Shown here: positions 18,120-29,213 of the stretch, one piece after another
Position numbering within the stretch: position 1 is the first letter of the stretch
Layout of the letters: the number at the start of each line of letters is the position of its first letter
NCBI RefSeq assembly: GCF_000568815.1
Contig: NZ_CP007201.1
Location: 806,001 to 870,000 of the forward strand
Length of the DNA: 64,000 bases
From: Sulfurospirillum multivorans DSM 12446
GTDB lineage: Bacteria; Campylobacterota; Campylobacteria; Campylobacterales; Sulfurospirillaceae
Direction of reading: 5' to 3'
The notes under the pieces: generated by a model
Database searches by the model: none
The model's input: only the letters and a program-made list of their open reading frames with translations
Told to the model about the DNA's origin: nothing
Program-made: the position numbers and the translations under genes

Positions 18120-18774
18120 AGCCAGTGGCTTAAATATTAGCTACGATAGAGATGAACCCATTATTACCGATGCAAGCATGCAGATTAAAGCGCAAGAGTT
18201 TGTTTTTATTACGGGTAAAAGTGGCAGTGGTAAATCGACGATTATCAAGTCTTTGTATGGTGAACTTTCCCCCAATCACGGCAATCTGAATGTCTGTGGT
18301 ATCGATTTTAACAATATTAGCAGTTCCAAACTTAACCTCTTAAGACGCTATTTGGGCGTGGTTTTTCAAGACTATAAACTGATCGATGAGTGGACGGTGG
18401 AGCAAAACGTGATGTTGCCTCTCATCATCGGTGGATTTTCAAAAAACGTCTGTAGCAAACAGGCGCATAAGCTTTTAAAACACGTCAAACTGCTGCATAA
18501 AATCAATAAATATCCGTATGAACTCAGCGGTGGGGAACAACAACGCGTAGCAATGGCACGCGCACTTGCCCACAATCCAGTGCTGATTTTAGCCGATGAG
18601 CCCACAGGCAATCTAGACAGCTATTCCAGCGAAGTGATCTGGAATCTGCTTAAAGGTGCTAAAGAGCATCTGGGCACGACCGTACTGGTGGTAACGCACA
18701 ATATTCCCTCAACACTTGGCATTGATTACAAACACTATTTCTTAGAAGGTGGCGTATTGCATGAGGTCAGTTAG
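18103..18774 (+). CDS. ftsE: cell division ATP-binding protein FtsE
   Basis: Protein of 223 aa, a complete ABC ATPase. It has Walker A GKSGSGKST (~38-46), a Q-loop in VVFQDYKL, signature LSGGEQQRVAMARAL (~145) and Walker B VLILADEP (~165) with an H-loop in VTHN. FtsE drives the FtsX membrane protein, and the pair switches periplasmic amidase activators on during septation. It overlaps trmB upstream and ftsX downstream by 14 nt. Confidence 0.95.
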   Translation: MEYVIKASGLNISYDRDEPIITDASMQIKAQEFVFITGKSGSGKSTIIKSLYGELSPNHGNLNVCGIDFNNISSSKLNLLRRYLGVVFQDYKLIDEWTVEQNVMLPLIIGGFSKNVCSKQAHKLLKHVKLLHKINKYPYELSGGEQQRVAMARALAHNPVLILADEPTGNLDSYSSEVIWNLLKGAKEHLGTTVLVVTHNIPSTLGIDYKHYFLEGGVLHEVS

Positions 18775-19570
18775 CAGCCATTTTTCCATTATGATCTCTG
18801 TTTTTGTCTTGCTCTTTTCGTTTCAATTTACGAATCTGATTAAGAGCATTGTCAATGACTACGCGACCAAAGTTGTCAATGACTACGCTATTGTCGTTGT
18901 CTCCTCAACGGAGCTTAAAGAAGAAGAGCTTAAAAAACAGATTCCTGAGATTGAGAGTTTATCGGAAATCAGCAGTAAGAAGATCTTGGATCGTCTTAAA
19001 AATGATATGTCTTCTAAAAATTTGGCCCTTTTGCAAGTGGCATTGCCTAAGTTTTATTCCCTCAAACTTGAATCCATTCCCAATAAAAAAAGAGTCGAAG
19101 CCATCAAACAAAAACTCTTGAGCATTACCTCCATTTCGCGCATTGAAACCTTTGCAAAGACGCATGAAAAAATGTTTAAAATGTTACAGCTTTTGCAAAC
19201 GATGGTCTATATTTTTGCTTTCTTTGTCGCATTTGTGGCGATTTTACTGATTTTTAAACAGATACGAATTTGGACGTATGAGCATCATCGACGTATGTCC
19301 ATTATGACGCTTTTTGGAGCCTCCTTTTTTATGAAAAGTGCGATGTTGTACCGTATGACACTGGTCGATTCGCTTTTTAGCTCCATTTTGGTATGTGCCC
19401 TTTACACCATCGCTCCTAAGATGGGTGTTGTTCAAACGTTTGCCGCTGAGCTTGATATTGTTATTCCTCCTTTTGATCTCTTGGCGGAAGGGGGCACACT
19501 GATAGGTGCATCTATTCTCTTTTCACTCTTTGCCGTGACGATTGTGGCACGTAAGATTGGTCGTGTATGA
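18761..19570 (+). CDS. ftsX: cell division protein FtsX
   Basis: Protein of 269 aa with FtsX topology: one N-terminal membrane segment (~8-27), a periplasmic domain of ~120 residues, then three membrane segments (~150-170, ~197-220, ~245-265). It is the transmembrane partner of FtsE and recruits EnvC through its periplasmic loop. I use ATG 18761 (AGAAGG at 18744-18749) and not the in-frame GTG 18749. The stop overlaps the next start (ATGA). Confidence 0.9.
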   Translation: MRSVSSHFSIMISVFVLLFSFQFTNLIKSIVNDYATKVVNDYAIVVVSSTELKEEELKKQIPEIESLSEISSKKILDRLKNDMSSKNLALLQVALPKFYSLKLESIPNKKRVEAIKQKLLSITSISRIETFAKTHEKMFKMLQLLQTMVYIFAFFVAFVAILLIFKQIRIWTYEHHRRMSIMTLFGASFFMKSAMLYRMTLVDSLFSSILVCALYTIAPKMGVVQTFAAELDIVIPPFDLLAEGGTLIGASILFSLFAVTIVARKIGRV

Positions 19571-20793
19571 GAGCATGGTGTTTGGGTGTGGCAGTTTTAC
19601 TGCCGTTAATGGTCATTGCCGCTCCCAATACGGCACAAAAAATTAATGAAAAAGCCAAAACACTCCAAGAAAAACTTCAAGCAGAAAAGCAGATTCATGG
19701 AAAACTTCAAGATATAGCAAACGACATTGTTGAGGGTGAAAAAGAGATTGAAAAGATTAAAGACAAAATTGAAACGTTAAGCAACACGATTGATGAATCG
19801 CAAGAGACTGTGGCTCGTAAATCAGAATACCTTGAAAAACTCACCAAAGATACCCAACTGCTCTCTTCACAAAAGAAAGATTTAGAGCAGAAAATCATCA
19901 AAATTATTGCAGAAGATTTCTCCTTTTATCTGGTTTCCGATAGTGATTATTTGGACAATGAAGATGGTATTTTAGTCGATGAAGTGCTTCAAAAGATGGA
20001 TACGATTATGCGTAAAGAGTTTGGTAAACTCTCCTCCGATTATAAGCAAATCAACGATCAAATCTCCTCTCAAAGCCATGAAATTAAGACGATTCATACA
20101 GAAATTCAAAGTGCTAAAAGTAAAAAAGATGAGTTAGTTGCATTAGAAAAAAAGCGTGAAAGCTCCATCTTGACGCTCAATTCTAAAAAAATGAGTTACA
20201 AAAAACAATTGGATGACATTGCCAAAGAGCGCGATGAAATTCGCGCAACGCTGGAGCAACTCAAAATCATTAAAGTGCAAGAAGAGAGCAAACGTTTAGC
20301 TGAAAAAAATGCTGCCAAACGAGACAAATCGCCTACAACCGTGGGTGGAAGTGATAACACTATCCGTCAAATTGGCTCTTCATATCAAAATAGCACGGTT
20401 AAAAAATATGTGGGAGAGCGTACCATCGCACCGTTGGATAGTTACAGTGTTAAGCGCAAATTTGGCGATTATGTTGATCCTGTTTATAAGATCAAAATTT
20501 TCAATGAATCCGTTGTGTTAGCCTCTTCAACACCGGATGCAACCGTCAAAAGTGTCCTCAACGGTAAAGTCATTTATGCTAAAGATACTGCTTCCATGGA
20601 AAAAGTGGTTATTATTGAAAATAGCGATGAGATTCATACGATTTATGCCCATCTTTCTAAAATTGCTCCTACGATTCAAGTAGGGCAAAAGATTAAAAAA
20701 GGGTATGTGATTGGTCGTGTGGATAACGATCTTACCTTTGAAGTGACGCAGAAGAACTTTCATATTGACCCACTTGAGCTGATTGCAAAGTAA
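19567..20793 (+). CDS. EnvC-like murein hydrolase activator, degenerate LytM/M23
   Basis: Protein of 408 aa. A signal peptide (~1-18, ending VIAAP) precedes a long coiled coil (~20-250, ELEEKIxKIK-type heptads) and a LytM/M23 domain (~310-408). The M23 zinc-binding H-x-x-x-D motif is absent from the GKVIYAKDTASMEKV region. HTIYAHLS keeps one histidine, while the other expected ligand positions read NDLTFEV. It should therefore be non-catalytic, like E. coli EnvC. It is coupled to ftsX by a 4-nt overlap, and the probable amidase partner is encoded at 26286. Confidence 0.85.
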   Translation: MRAWCLGVAVLLPLMVIAAPNTAQKINEKAKTLQEKLQAEKQIHGKLQDIANDIVEGEKEIEKIKDKIETLSNTIDESQETVARKSEYLEKLTKDTQLLSSQKKDLEQKIIKIIAEDFSFYLVSDSDYLDNEDGILVDEVLQKMDTIMRKEFGKLSSDYKQINDQISSQSHEIKTIHTEIQSAKSKKDELVALEKKRESSILTLNSKKMSYKKQLDDIAKERDEIRATLEQLKIIKVQEESKRLAEKNAAKRDKSPTTVGGSDNTIRQIGSSYQNSTVKKYVGERTIAPLDSYSVKRKFGDYVDPVYKIKIFNESVVLASSTPDATVKSVLNGKVIYAKDTASMEKVVIIENSDEIHTIYAHLSKIAPTIQVGQKIKKGYVIGRVDNDLTFEVTQKNFHIDPLELIAK

Positions 20794-20839
20794 CTTTTTA
20801 GGTCTTTTAGGATAGAATAAAGAAGTTTTCTATGCCTAG

Positions 20840-21580
<741 letters not shown>

Positions 21581-21590
21581 GGAAAATAAA

Positions 21591-21806
21591 ATGGAAAGAA
21601 CAGAAGAAATTACCGCAAGAGCACTATCTCTTGTAGGACAAGATCGTTATAGATTGGTGATGATGGTTTCTAAAAGAGCTGAGCAGCTTTCAAATGGTGC
21701 AGAACCACTCATTAAAGCAGATAAAAACAAACAAAAGTTTACAGACATTGCCCTTCTTGAAATTGCCGAAGGCAAAATTAGATTAGAATCAATTACGGAC
21801 TTATAG
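21591..21806 (+). CDS. rpoZ: RNA polymerase omega subunit
   Basis: Protein of 71 aa with the omega core [27 protein letters not shown]. Omega helps assemble RNA polymerase around beta-prime and contributes to a ppGpp site in proteobacteria. It lies 10 nt after pyrH with AAGGAAAAT upstream and directly before spoT, the usual rpoZ-spoT pairing. Confidence 0.95.
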   Translation: MERTEEITARALSLVGQDRYRLVMMVSKRAEQLSNGAEPLIKADKNKQKFTDIALLEIAEGKIRLESITDL

Positions 21807-21815
21807 TAGCCTGTT

Positions 21816-23972
21816 TTGGAAGAGTTAGTCGAAATTGTTAAAGAGTGTAAACGCTCTGATAAAGCGGTTGAACTCTTATACAAATATGTCAAACCAACTG
21901 CTAATGTTGAAAAAGCCGTTGCTTTTACGATAGCCAAACATCAAGGGCAGTATCGTAAAAGCGGTGAAGAGTATGTCATTCACCCTATTTTAGTATGCGT
22001 TTTTGTTGCCTACTTAGGGGGTGATGAATCGATGATCGTTGCTGGCTTATTGCATGATGTCGTCGAAGATACCTCCTGTTCAACTGAAGATATCAAAGCG
22101 ATGTTTGGCGAAGAAGTCGGGCATTTGGTGGATGGTTTGACGAAGATTGTTGAGATTCGCGATATTGAACTCATCCCTTCGTCTTCCAACGACAAATTGG
22201 TCGCTTCAGCCCTGACGTTTCGCAAGATGCTCATTGCATCCATTCGCGATGTACGCGTTTTGGTTGTCAAATTGTGTGATAGATTGCACAATATGCTGAC
22301 TCTCTCAGCACTTGATCCTGTCAAACAGCGTCGTATTGCCGAAGAGACTTTGGTGGTTTATGCCCCTATCGCGCACCGCTTGGGTATCTCTTCGATTAAA
22401 AATCTTTTGGAAGATTTCAGCTTTTACTATGTCATGCCCAATGAATATAACAAGATCGATGGTTATATCAAAGAGCATGGGCAACAACTTCAACTGCGCC
22501 TCAATCATTTTATCTCTAAAATTAAAAACCATATGCTTCAAGAGGGATTTATCGAGAGTGATTTTACGATTCAAAAACGTATTAAGCATTACTACTCCAT
22601 TTACCTTAAAATGCAACGCAAAGGTGTAACGATTGAAGAGGTTTTGGATCTTTTAGCGATTCGGATTATTGTGCGTACACCGATTGATTGTTACCGTGCA
22701 CTTGGCATTGTGCATCAGCATTTTAAACCTCTGATTTCTCGCTTTAAAGATTATATTGCGATTCCAAAAGAGAATGGGTATCAGACGATTCATACAACCG
22801 TCTTTGATGATAAGTCCATTGTTGAGTCGCAAATAAGAACCTATGATATGAATAAAACGGCAGAGTATGGCGTAGCCGCGCACTGGAAGTACAAATCAGG
22901 TGGACTCAATCCAAAACTCGATTGGCTCAATGATCTGAACAACCAAAATGAAGATATTGAAAATATTGAAGATTTTTATGCGATTGCCAAAGACAATCTC
23001 TACAGCGAAGATATTGCCGTCTTCTCGCCTAAAGGTGACATTTTTACATTGCCACGAGGTGCCACCGTTTTAGACTTTGCCTATGAAGTGCATACCGAAG
23101 TAGGGACATACGCAGATGAAGCCTATGTGAATAAACAAAAAGTACCGCTTTTAAGCGAGCTTAAAAATGGCGACATTGTTCGCATCGTCACCTCCAAAGA
23201 GCCCAAATACCGATGCAGTTGGGTCAATAGCGTCAAAACAGGAAAAGCAAAGAGTACGATTCAAGCGAATTGCCGCCAAAAGATTAAAGAGATTAACCAT
23301 AAAGTGGCGATTAAGATTCTCTCTCACGCATTTGGCGTGGCGGAAAATAAAGTAGAAGCGTGGGTTGAACAAGAACACGCCATGAAAAAGATCTTTAAAA
23401 TCGCAACAGATTCGATCTATTTACAAGATGTGTCCAACACTCTAAAACTGTATGCCATGCAAGATACCTTACTGTTTCCACTGCTTAAAAAAGATCGTTA
23501 TCACATTAAAAAGCAGAAGTTTGAAAACATTGTGATTTATTCCAATCATCACATTGCCAATGTCTATTTTGACTACTGTTGTCATCCTAAACGAGGCGAT
23601 GACATCGTTGGATTTAAAAAAGGCAATGATGTTTTTGTGCATCATAAACTGTGTGAACGTGCTGCGAGCTTGATGGAAGAGAGCGAACCAATGGTCTTTG
23701 TAAAATGGACGCGAGAAGCGCCTGAACGTTACAAACTCATTGTAAGTTTAGAGAACAAAAAAGGTTCTTTAGCCTCATTTTTAGCTTATTTGGCTAAAAT
23801 GCAGATCAATTTGGTGACCATAGAGCTTGGAAAAGCCGAAGATGAGGGACATGCAGACTATTTTGAGATGATTTTAGAACTGCCTGATAAAAATGTCAAT
23901 GCAGTGCGTGAAAACCTCAAAGGAAAATATCGCGTGATCGAATTTGTTTCGGTCAATGATGCTTATAAATAA
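21816..23972 (+). CDS. spoT: bifunctional (p)ppGpp synthetase/hydrolase
   Basis: Protein of 718 aa with the full Rel/Spo layout. The HD hydrolase domain has HPILVCVFVAYLGGD and AGLLHDVVEDT (~45-80). The synthetase domain has SRFKDYIAIPKENGYQTIHT (~305), where RFKD is the basic motif of bifunctional enzymes. A TGS domain follows (~400-460, FSPKGDIFTLPRGATVLDFAYEVHT), and a C-terminal ACT domain (~640-718). It makes and degrades (p)ppGpp in response to starvation. The start is TTG 21816, 9 nt after rpoZ; no better start precedes the conserved region. Confidence 0.95.
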   Translation: MEELVEIVKECKRSDKAVELLYKYVKPTANVEKAVAFTIAKHQGQYRKSGEEYVIHPILVCVFVAYLGGDESMIVAGLLHDVVEDTSCSTEDIKAMFGEEVGHLVDGLTKIVEIRDIELIPSSSNDKLVASALTFRKMLIASIRDVRVLVVKLCDRLHNMLTLSALDPVKQRRIAEETLVVYAPIAHRLGISSIKNLLEDFSFYYVMPNEYNKIDGYIKEHGQQLQLRLNHFISKIKNHMLQEGFIESDFTIQKRIKHYYSIYLKMQRKGVTIEEVLDLLAIRIIVRTPIDCYRALGIVHQHFKPLISRFKDYIAIPKENGYQTIHTTVFDDKSIVESQIRTYDMNKTAEYGVAAHWKYKSGGLNPKLDWLNDLNNQNEDIENIEDFYAIAKDNLYSEDIAVFSPKGDIFTLPRGATVLDFAYEVHTEVGTYADEAYVNKQKVPLLSELKNGDIVRIVTSKEPKYRCSWVNSVKTGKAKSTIQANCRQKIKEINHKVAIKILSHAFGVAENKVEAWVEQEHAMKKIFKIATDSIYLQDVSNTLKLYAMQDTLLFPLLKKDRYHIKKQKFENIVIYSNHHIANVYFDYCCHPKRGDDIVGFKKGNDVFVHHKLCERAASLMEESEPMVFVKWTREAPERYKLIVSLENKKGSLASFLAYLAKMQINLVTIELGKAEDEGHADYFEMILELPDKNVNAVRENLKGKYRVIEFVSVNDAYK

Positions 23973-23993
23973 TCGAAGAAGGAAGTAAGAGAT

Positions 23994-25205
23994 ATGGATA
24001 TGCGGATTCAAAATGCGATTCAAGAGATCAAACGAGGCATTAGTGAGATTATTGATGAAGAGCGTATTGGTACATTACTCAAAAATTATTTTGAAAAAGG
24101 GGAGACTTTTTTAGTCAAAGCGGGGTTTGATCCAACCGCACCCGATCTTCACTTAGGCCATACGGTTTTACTTCAAAAAATGGCACTGCTTCAAAAATTT
24201 GGCGCAGTCGTGCAGTTCTTAATTGGTGATTTTACCGGTATGATCGGTGATCCGACGGGTAAAAATGAGACACGTAAAAAACTGACACGCGAAGTGGTTT
24301 TAGCCAACGCGCAAAGCTATAAAGAACAAGTTTTTAAAATTTTAGATCCTGAAAAAACCGTTGTTATGTTTAACTCAGAATGGTTAAGCTCTCTGGGTGC
24401 CAGTGGTTTAATTGAACTGACAACGACCTTTAGTGTCGCGCGAATGCTAGAGCGCGAAGATTTTGAAAAACGCTATAAGTCTCAAATGCCAATTTCCATC
24501 AGTGAGTTTTTATACCCACTGCTTCAAGGCTATGACAGTGTTGCGATGAAAAGTGACATTGAAATGGGTGGAACCGATCAGAAGTTTAACCTTTTGATGG
24601 GACGTCATATGCAACGCACGTATAACATCGGCAAAGAGCAAGCGGTTATTATGATGCCTTTGCTTGAAGGGCTGGATGGCGTTAATAAAATGAGTAAATC
24701 CTTGGGCAATTATATTGGCGTTACCGATCTTCCTTCAGAGATGTTTGGTAAGATGCTGAGCATCAGTGATGAATTGATGTGGCGTTATTATGAACTGTTG
24801 AGTACTCAAAGTTTAGAAGAGATTGCAGTCCTTAAAAAAGAGGTAGAATCTGGCAACGTGCATCCAAAACATGCCAAAGAGATGATCGCTTTAGAAATCA
24901 TTGAGCGTTATCATGGTAAAGCAGAAGCGCTAGAAGCCAAAGCAGAGTTTGACCGTGTGCATTCGCAAAATGAGATTCCAACGGATATTGAAACCTTTAC
25001 ATGTAAAGAATACCCCATCTGGATCGCCAAAGCTTTGGTGGACTGCGGACTTGAAATCTCAACATCCCAAGCCAGACGTGACATCAAGCAAGGTGCCGTC
25101 AAACTGGATCAAGAAAAAGTAGACGATGAACAATTACAACTGGAATGCGGAGAGTATATTCTGCAAGTTGGTAAGCGAAAATTTGCTCGATTAAAGGTGC
25201 AATAA
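23994..25205 (+). CDS. tyrS: tyrosyl-tRNA synthetase
   Basis: Protein of 403 aa, class I synthetase. The HIGH motif is HLGH in [12 protein letters not shown] (~50). The second signature is KMSKS (in NKMSKSLGN, ~235), typical of the TyrZ-type subgroup and not the KFGKT form. A C-terminal S4 domain (~340-403) binds tRNA. It contains one exact TTACATGTAA (FTCK at 24997). It is preceded by AAGGAAG and linked to the next gene by a TAATG overlap. Confidence 0.96.
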   Translation: MDMRIQNAIQEIKRGISEIIDEERIGTLLKNYFEKGETFLVKAGFDPTAPDLHLGHTVLLQKMALLQKFGAVVQFLIGDFTGMIGDPTGKNETRKKLTREVVLANAQSYKEQVFKILDPEKTVVMFNSEWLSSLGASGLIELTTTFSVARMLEREDFEKRYKSQMPISISEFLYPLLQGYDSVAMKSDIEMGGTDQKFNLLMGRHMQRTYNIGKEQAVIMMPLLEGLDGVNKMSKSLGNYIGVTDLPSEMFGKMLSISDELMWRYYELLSTQSLEEIAVLKKEVESGNVHPKHAKEMIALEIIERYHGKAEALEAKAEFDRVHSQNEIPTDIETFTCKEYPIWIAKALVDCGLEISTSQARRDIKQGAVKLDQEKVDDEQLQLECGEYILQVGKRKFARLKVQ

Positions 25206-26302
25206 TGGCATTTAACCCTCTCAAAATTGGCAAATACACACTGGACTATCCAATTATCCAAGGTGGTATGGGTTTAGGAATTAGCTGGGATAAGCTTGCT
25301 GGAACGGTAAGTTTAGAAGGTTGTTTGGGTGTGATTAGCTCTGTGGGAACAGGCTATTATGAAAACACACACTTTAGTAAGAAAAATATCAATACACGCC
25401 CTTTTGATACAGAGAATTTCTACTCAAAAGAGGCTTTAACAGCAATTGTGAACAATGCACGTAAGATTTGTGGATCAAAGCCTTTGGCTATGAATATTCT
25501 CTACGCGATTAATGATTATGAACGTGTCATTAAAGACTCGTGCGAAGCCGGTGTTAATATTATTATTACCGGAGCGGGGCTTCCCACCAATATGCCTGAA
25601 TTTACCGCGGATTATCCTGATGTGGCTTTAGTCCCGATTGTCTCATCGGCTAAAGCGCTTAAAATTATCTGTAAACGCTGGACGCAACGTTATAACCGAC
25701 TTCCTGATGCTATTGTGGTTGAAGGTCCTTTGAGTGGTGGACACCAAGGATTTACCTATGAACAATGTGCCATGGAAGAGTATCAGCTTGAAAATTTGAT
25801 TGCTCCTATTAAAGAAGAGATCAAAGCGTGGGGCGATTTTCCACTCATTGCAGCAGGTGGCGTATGGGATCATAACGATATTTTAAAAATGATGGCATTA
25901 GGTGCGGACGGTGTTCAAATGGGCACCCGTTTTATTGGAACGCATGAGTGTGATGCTGCTCAAAATTTTAAAGAAGTTTTGCTCAAAGCGCATAAGGAAG
26001 ATATTCAACTCTTTAAATCACCCGTTGGCTATCCCGCGCGAGGAGTAAGAACCAATCTTATTCAGATGGTTGAGAAAAGAGAAGGCCCTCCTATTCGCTG
26101 TATTAGTAACTGCGTCAGCCCTTGTCATAGAGGACAAGAGGCTAAAGCAGTAGGTTACTGTATTGCTGATAGTTTGAGTGACGCTTACATGGGAAAATTA
26201 GAGACAGGGCTCTTTTTTACAGGAGCCAATGGCTATAAACTCAATGAAATTATTAGTGTGAAAGAATTGATTGTAAAGCTGGTACATGGGGAAGAGAATT
26301 AG
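25205..26302 (+). CDS. nitronate monooxygenase family flavoprotein
   Basis: Protein of 365 aa, FMN-dependent TIM barrel (2-nitropropane dioxygenase family). Visible features are YPIIQGGMGLGIS at the N-terminus, ITGAGLPTNMPEF, VEGPLSGGHQGF (~180) and the FMN-phosphate region AAGGVWDHNDILKMMALGADGVQMGTRF (~225). The family oxidises nitronates, but many members have other roles, so the substrate is open. A cysteine group (RCISNCVSPCHRG, ~300) is noticeable. It overlaps tyrS by 1 nt and the amidase gene by 17 nt. Confidence 0.85.
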   Translation: MAFNPLKIGKYTLDYPIIQGGMGLGISWDKLAGTVSLEGCLGVISSVGTGYYENTHFSKKNINTRPFDTENFYSKEALTAIVNNARKICGSKPLAMNILYAINDYERVIKDSCEAGVNIIITGAGLPTNMPEFTADYPDVALVPIVSSAKALKIICKRWTQRYNRLPDAIVVEGPLSGGHQGFTYEQCAMEEYQLENLIAPIKEEIKAWGDFPLIAAGGVWDHNDILKMMALGADGVQMGTRFIGTHECDAAQNFKEVLLKAHKEDIQLFKSPVGYPARGVRTNLIQMVEKREGPPIRCISNCVSPCHRGQEAKAVGYCIADSLSDAYMGKLETGLFFTGANGYKLNEIISVKELIVKLVHGEEN

Positions 26303-27932
26303 AGCATTCTTTGTTTTGGTGTTGATGGGGTGTGCTCTTTTTGGCGCACCCAACTATATGCAACAGTTAGAGCAATACGATGCTCAAATGAAAAGTGCCA
26401 ATAACGATGAGACGTTGCGTGTTTTTCATGGACTCAAAGCGATCTATATTCAAGCAATTATTGGAAGCGATAATGCGCTTAAAAAAGAGACCTTAGAACG
26501 CCTCATTAAAACCGCCAAGCTCCTCAAGCTTGATGCTTCAAAGTATGAGGCTGAACTGGCTACTATGAGTAAAGGGAGTCGAAAAACAGCTCCTTCTAAG
26601 CCACTTATTCCTCCACCTGCGGCGGAAGAGAGTTTTGCAGCATCAAACAGTAGCCCTAAAACTACCACTGCTCCTGTATCTTCTGCCTTCCCTGCTGCAA
26701 AAGAGAGCCAGGTGGCTGCACTGCCTGCAACAACACAGCTCACTTCAACGCTTCCTAAAAGCTATAAGGGAAAAAATGTATTGCATCGTGTTACCACTAG
26801 CGAAGAAGAGATTGTGCTTGATTTTGGCTCTGCGGTTGCTGAAAATAGCGTCAAGGTCTTTGTCTTAAAAAGTGCCAATAGTTATAAAAAAATTATCGAT
26901 CTTCCTGCCATTATTATGAATGCACCTTTAACCATTACGACCCCTAAAAAATTACAAAATCTACGCATCAGCCAGTACAATACCAATACAATCCGCATTA
27001 TCTTAGATGCTTCAAGTTCCTTTGAGACGTATGTAAGCGTTTTGGATAATCAAGTGATCTTATCGCTGGACAAAAAGCCAATTTTACGTGAGAAAAGAAT
27101 CATGGCACCAACGGCTGAAGCACCTCAGAACGCACCCATTGTGGCAACTCTCCCTAAGCCTTCCGCCAAAGCGTCTGTAGCCACAACGTCTGTTATTCCT
27201 GTTGAGGCACCTTTTGTACCAAGCAAAGCCTCCAGTAAAACAAGGTTGAAGCGAGATAAAACGATCGTGATTGATGCGGGGCATGGTGGTAAGGATGCGG
27301 GTGCCATTGGATATAAGCAGCGTTTAGAAAAACATCTGGTACTTAATGTGGCATTGCAACTGGGGAAAGAGCTCAAATCTCGTGGCTATAAAGTCTATTA
27401 TACCCGTCAAAAAGATGTTTTTATTAAACTACGAGATCGAACGAAGGTTGCCAATGATAAAAATGCCGATCTATTTGTTTCTCTGCACGCCAATGCAGCA
27501 CCAACGGAAGCAAAAAAACTCTCTATGAAAGGCTTAGAGACCTTCTTTCTCTCTCCCGATCGCTCAGAGCGTTCTAAAAACGTCGCAGCTTTAGAGAACC
27601 AATCGGATATGGAAGAGATGGATTTTTACTCCAAAGAGACCTTTCTCAATGTCTTTAATCGTGAGAAGATTGTACTCTCCAACAAAATCGCGATTGATGT
27701 GCAATCGAGTATGCTCAAAAGTGTGCGCAAAAAGTACAGCGTGGAAGATGGTGGTGTCAGAGAAGCGCCATTTTGGGTCTTAGTAGGAGCTACGATGCCT
27801 TCTGTTTTGGTGGAATTAGGCTATATCAGCAACCCTGAAGAGTCCGATAATATGTTCAATCCTCAGTACCAAAGGCATTTGGTTGATGGTATTAGCGATG
27901 GTATTGATCAGTATTACGCTAACAATCCTTGA
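26286..27932 (+). CDS. amiC: N-acetylmuramoyl-L-alanine amidase, AmiC-type
   Basis: Protein of 548 aa. A signal sequence (~5-20) is followed by a Pro/Ala/Ser-rich stretch, an AMIN-like beta domain (~165-265), a second linker, and an Amidase_3 domain (~330-545). Zinc ligands and catalytic residues are present: IDAGHGGKDAGA, the Glu in RLEKHLVLN, SLHAN, and the C-terminal VELGYISNPEE. It cleaves the MurNAc-L-Ala bond to split septal peptidoglycan. The amidase partner of the EnvC-like protein encoded 6 kb upstream is a natural candidate. The 3' end overlaps a convergent gene by 19 nt. Confidence 0.93.
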   Translation: MGKRIRAFFVLVLMGCALFGAPNYMQQLEQYDAQMKSANNDETLRVFHGLKAIYIQAIIGSDNALKKETLERLIKTAKLLKLDASKYEAELATMSKGSRKTAPSKPLIPPPAAEESFAASNSSPKTTTAPVSSAFPAAKESQVAALPATTQLTSTLPKSYKGKNVLHRVTTSEEEIVLDFGSAVAENSVKVFVLKSANSYKKIIDLPAIIMNAPLTITTPKKLQNLRISQYNTNTIRIILDASSSFETYVSVLDNQVILSLDKKPILREKRIMAPTAEAPQNAPIVATLPKPSAKASVATTSVIPVEAPFVPSKASSKTRLKRDKTIVIDAGHGGKDAGAIGYKQRLEKHLVLNVALQLGKELKSRGYKVYYTRQKDVFIKLRDRTKVANDKNADLFVSLHANAAPTEAKKLSMKGLETFFLSPDRSERSKNVAALENQSDMEEMDFYSKETFLNVFNREKIVLSNKIAIDVQSSMLKSVRKKYSVEDGGVREAPFWVLVGATMPSVLVELGYISNPEESDNMFNPQYQRHLVDGISDGIDQYYANNP

Positions 27933-28627
27933 TCGTTAAAATAGCGTGACCACTGCTCGACTTTCTCTTTATCGGCATGGGCAATGTAAATTTCTGCGAT
28001 ACGTTTATCGCCCACAAAACGAGGCAGAGAAGAGAAACTGAGCTCTTTAGGAAGCGCTTCCATAATCTCGATAAGATCATTTTCGGTTGTTTCCACAATG
28101 AAGGACTCACTGTAAAGTTTAGGCTGAATAGGGAAGTATTGATCGAGGGCTTCTTTGACCATCGGCCATGCCATTGAAGGAAAACCGGGTGTAAAAAAGA
28201 AGCGTTGAAAGAGGGAAAATCCAGGGACGTGATTGACCACATTGTGTAGAAGTTCGGCCTCTGGAGGAAGCATCGCCATTGTGACACGATGAGGATAGGC
28301 CTCTTTGCCATACTGCGCTTCAATGAGCTCTTTTGCTTTTACATGTAAGCGTAGAGGTTGGGCTGTAAACACCTCACTAGCGATAGCACGGGTCAGATCA
28401 TCGGGTGTGGCACCAATACCACCAAAACAGAACATAACGCTTTGGGGATCATCTAAAATCATCTTAAAACAGTTTTGAATCAAAAGAGGTTTGTCTTCGA
28501 TCACAAAACTCCCTACATGTAAAAGTCCGCGATCTTGGAGTTCTTGGTTGATAAAGGCAAAGTGTTTGTCTACTCTGCGACCATTGAGCAGCTCAGTGCC
28601 GATGATCACAGAGTAGAATTGGTGCAT
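27914..28627 (-). CDS. CinA-like molybdopterin-binding (MoCF) domain protein
   Basis: Protein of 237 aa with the MoCF/CinA N-terminal fold: SVIIGTELLNGRRVDKH, FVIEDKP and CFGGIGATPDDLTR (~85-100). It lacks the C-terminal CinA (NMN deamidase) domain, so it is a short stand-alone form. Possible activities are nucleotide pyrophosphatase or pterin binding; none is certain. It shares a 1-nt overlap with adk and ends inside the convergent amidase gene. It carries one exact TTACATGTAA (LHVK at 28339) and a near copy. Confidence 0.85.
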   Translation of the reverse strand: MHQFYSVIIGTELLNGRRVDKHFAFINQELQDRGLLHVGSFVIEDKPLLIQNCFKMILDDPQSVMFCFGGIGATPDDLTRAIASEVFTAQPLRLHVKAKELIEAQYGKEAYPHRVTMAMLPPEAELLHNVVNHVPGFSLFQRFFFTPGFPSMAWPMVKEALDQYFPIQPKLYSESFIVETTENDLIEIMEALPKELSFSSLPRFVGDKRIAEIYIAHADKEKVEQWSRYFNDQGLLA

Positions 28628-29199
28628 CAGATGTTGCTTTTGACGAAATCTTCCATTTCGTTGACGATTTCTTCAATGCTTCTCTCTCCATTGATTTTAT
28701 GAAGAAGGCTTTTCGCACCGTAAAATGCTTGGATACCTGCTAAGGGCTCTGTATAAACCTTCATACGGTTTTTGAAGACTTGAACGTTATCATCCGCTCC
28801 ACGTGCACGTCCTAAAACACGGTCACATGCGACTTGCTCACTGACTTCAACTTCAATAACTGAAACCAGTTTAACGGTTGTCTCTGTATCAAGGATCGCA
28901 TCGAGCGCTTTCATCTGCTCATCGGAGCGTGGGAAGCCGTCTATGAGGACAACATTTTTAGGGCTATTTTTGATAGCACTGACGATGGTATTGATAACAA
29001 TGTCAAGAGGGACGAGATTGCCTGCACTGACAAACGAATCAATCGTTTTACCCAGTTCACTACCACTTGCCACTTCATCACGAAGCAATTCGCCGGTTGA
29101 ATAGTGCGCGATCACATCGCAATTTTTCTCAGCAATTAAACTCGCATCCGTTGTTTTACCACTGCCTGGGGCACCAATAATCAAAAATAGTCTCTTCAC
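28627..29199 (-). CDS. adk: adenylate kinase
   Basis: Protein of 190 aa, the short Adk form without the LID zinc insert. The P-loop is GAPGSGKTT (~9-17), the AMP-binding part includes [15 protein letters not shown], and [12 protein letters not shown] (~85) and the short LID ([14 protein letters not shown]) follow. It converts ATP and AMP to 2 ADP in the cytosol. It lies between aspS and the CinA-like gene in a reverse-strand operon; the adk-aspS pairing is as in Campylobacter. Confidence 0.97.
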   Translation of the reverse strand: MKRLFLIIGAPGSGKTTDASLIAEKNCDVIAHYSTGELLRDEVASGSELGKTIDSFVSAGNLVPLDIVINTIVSAIKNSPKNVVLIDGFPRSDEQMKALDAILDTETTVKLVSVIEVEVSEQVACDRVLGRARGADDNVQVFKNRMKVYTEPLAGIQAFYGAKSLLHKINGERSIEEIVNEMEDFVKSNI

Positions 29200-29213
29200 T
29201 AATAAACTCCTCT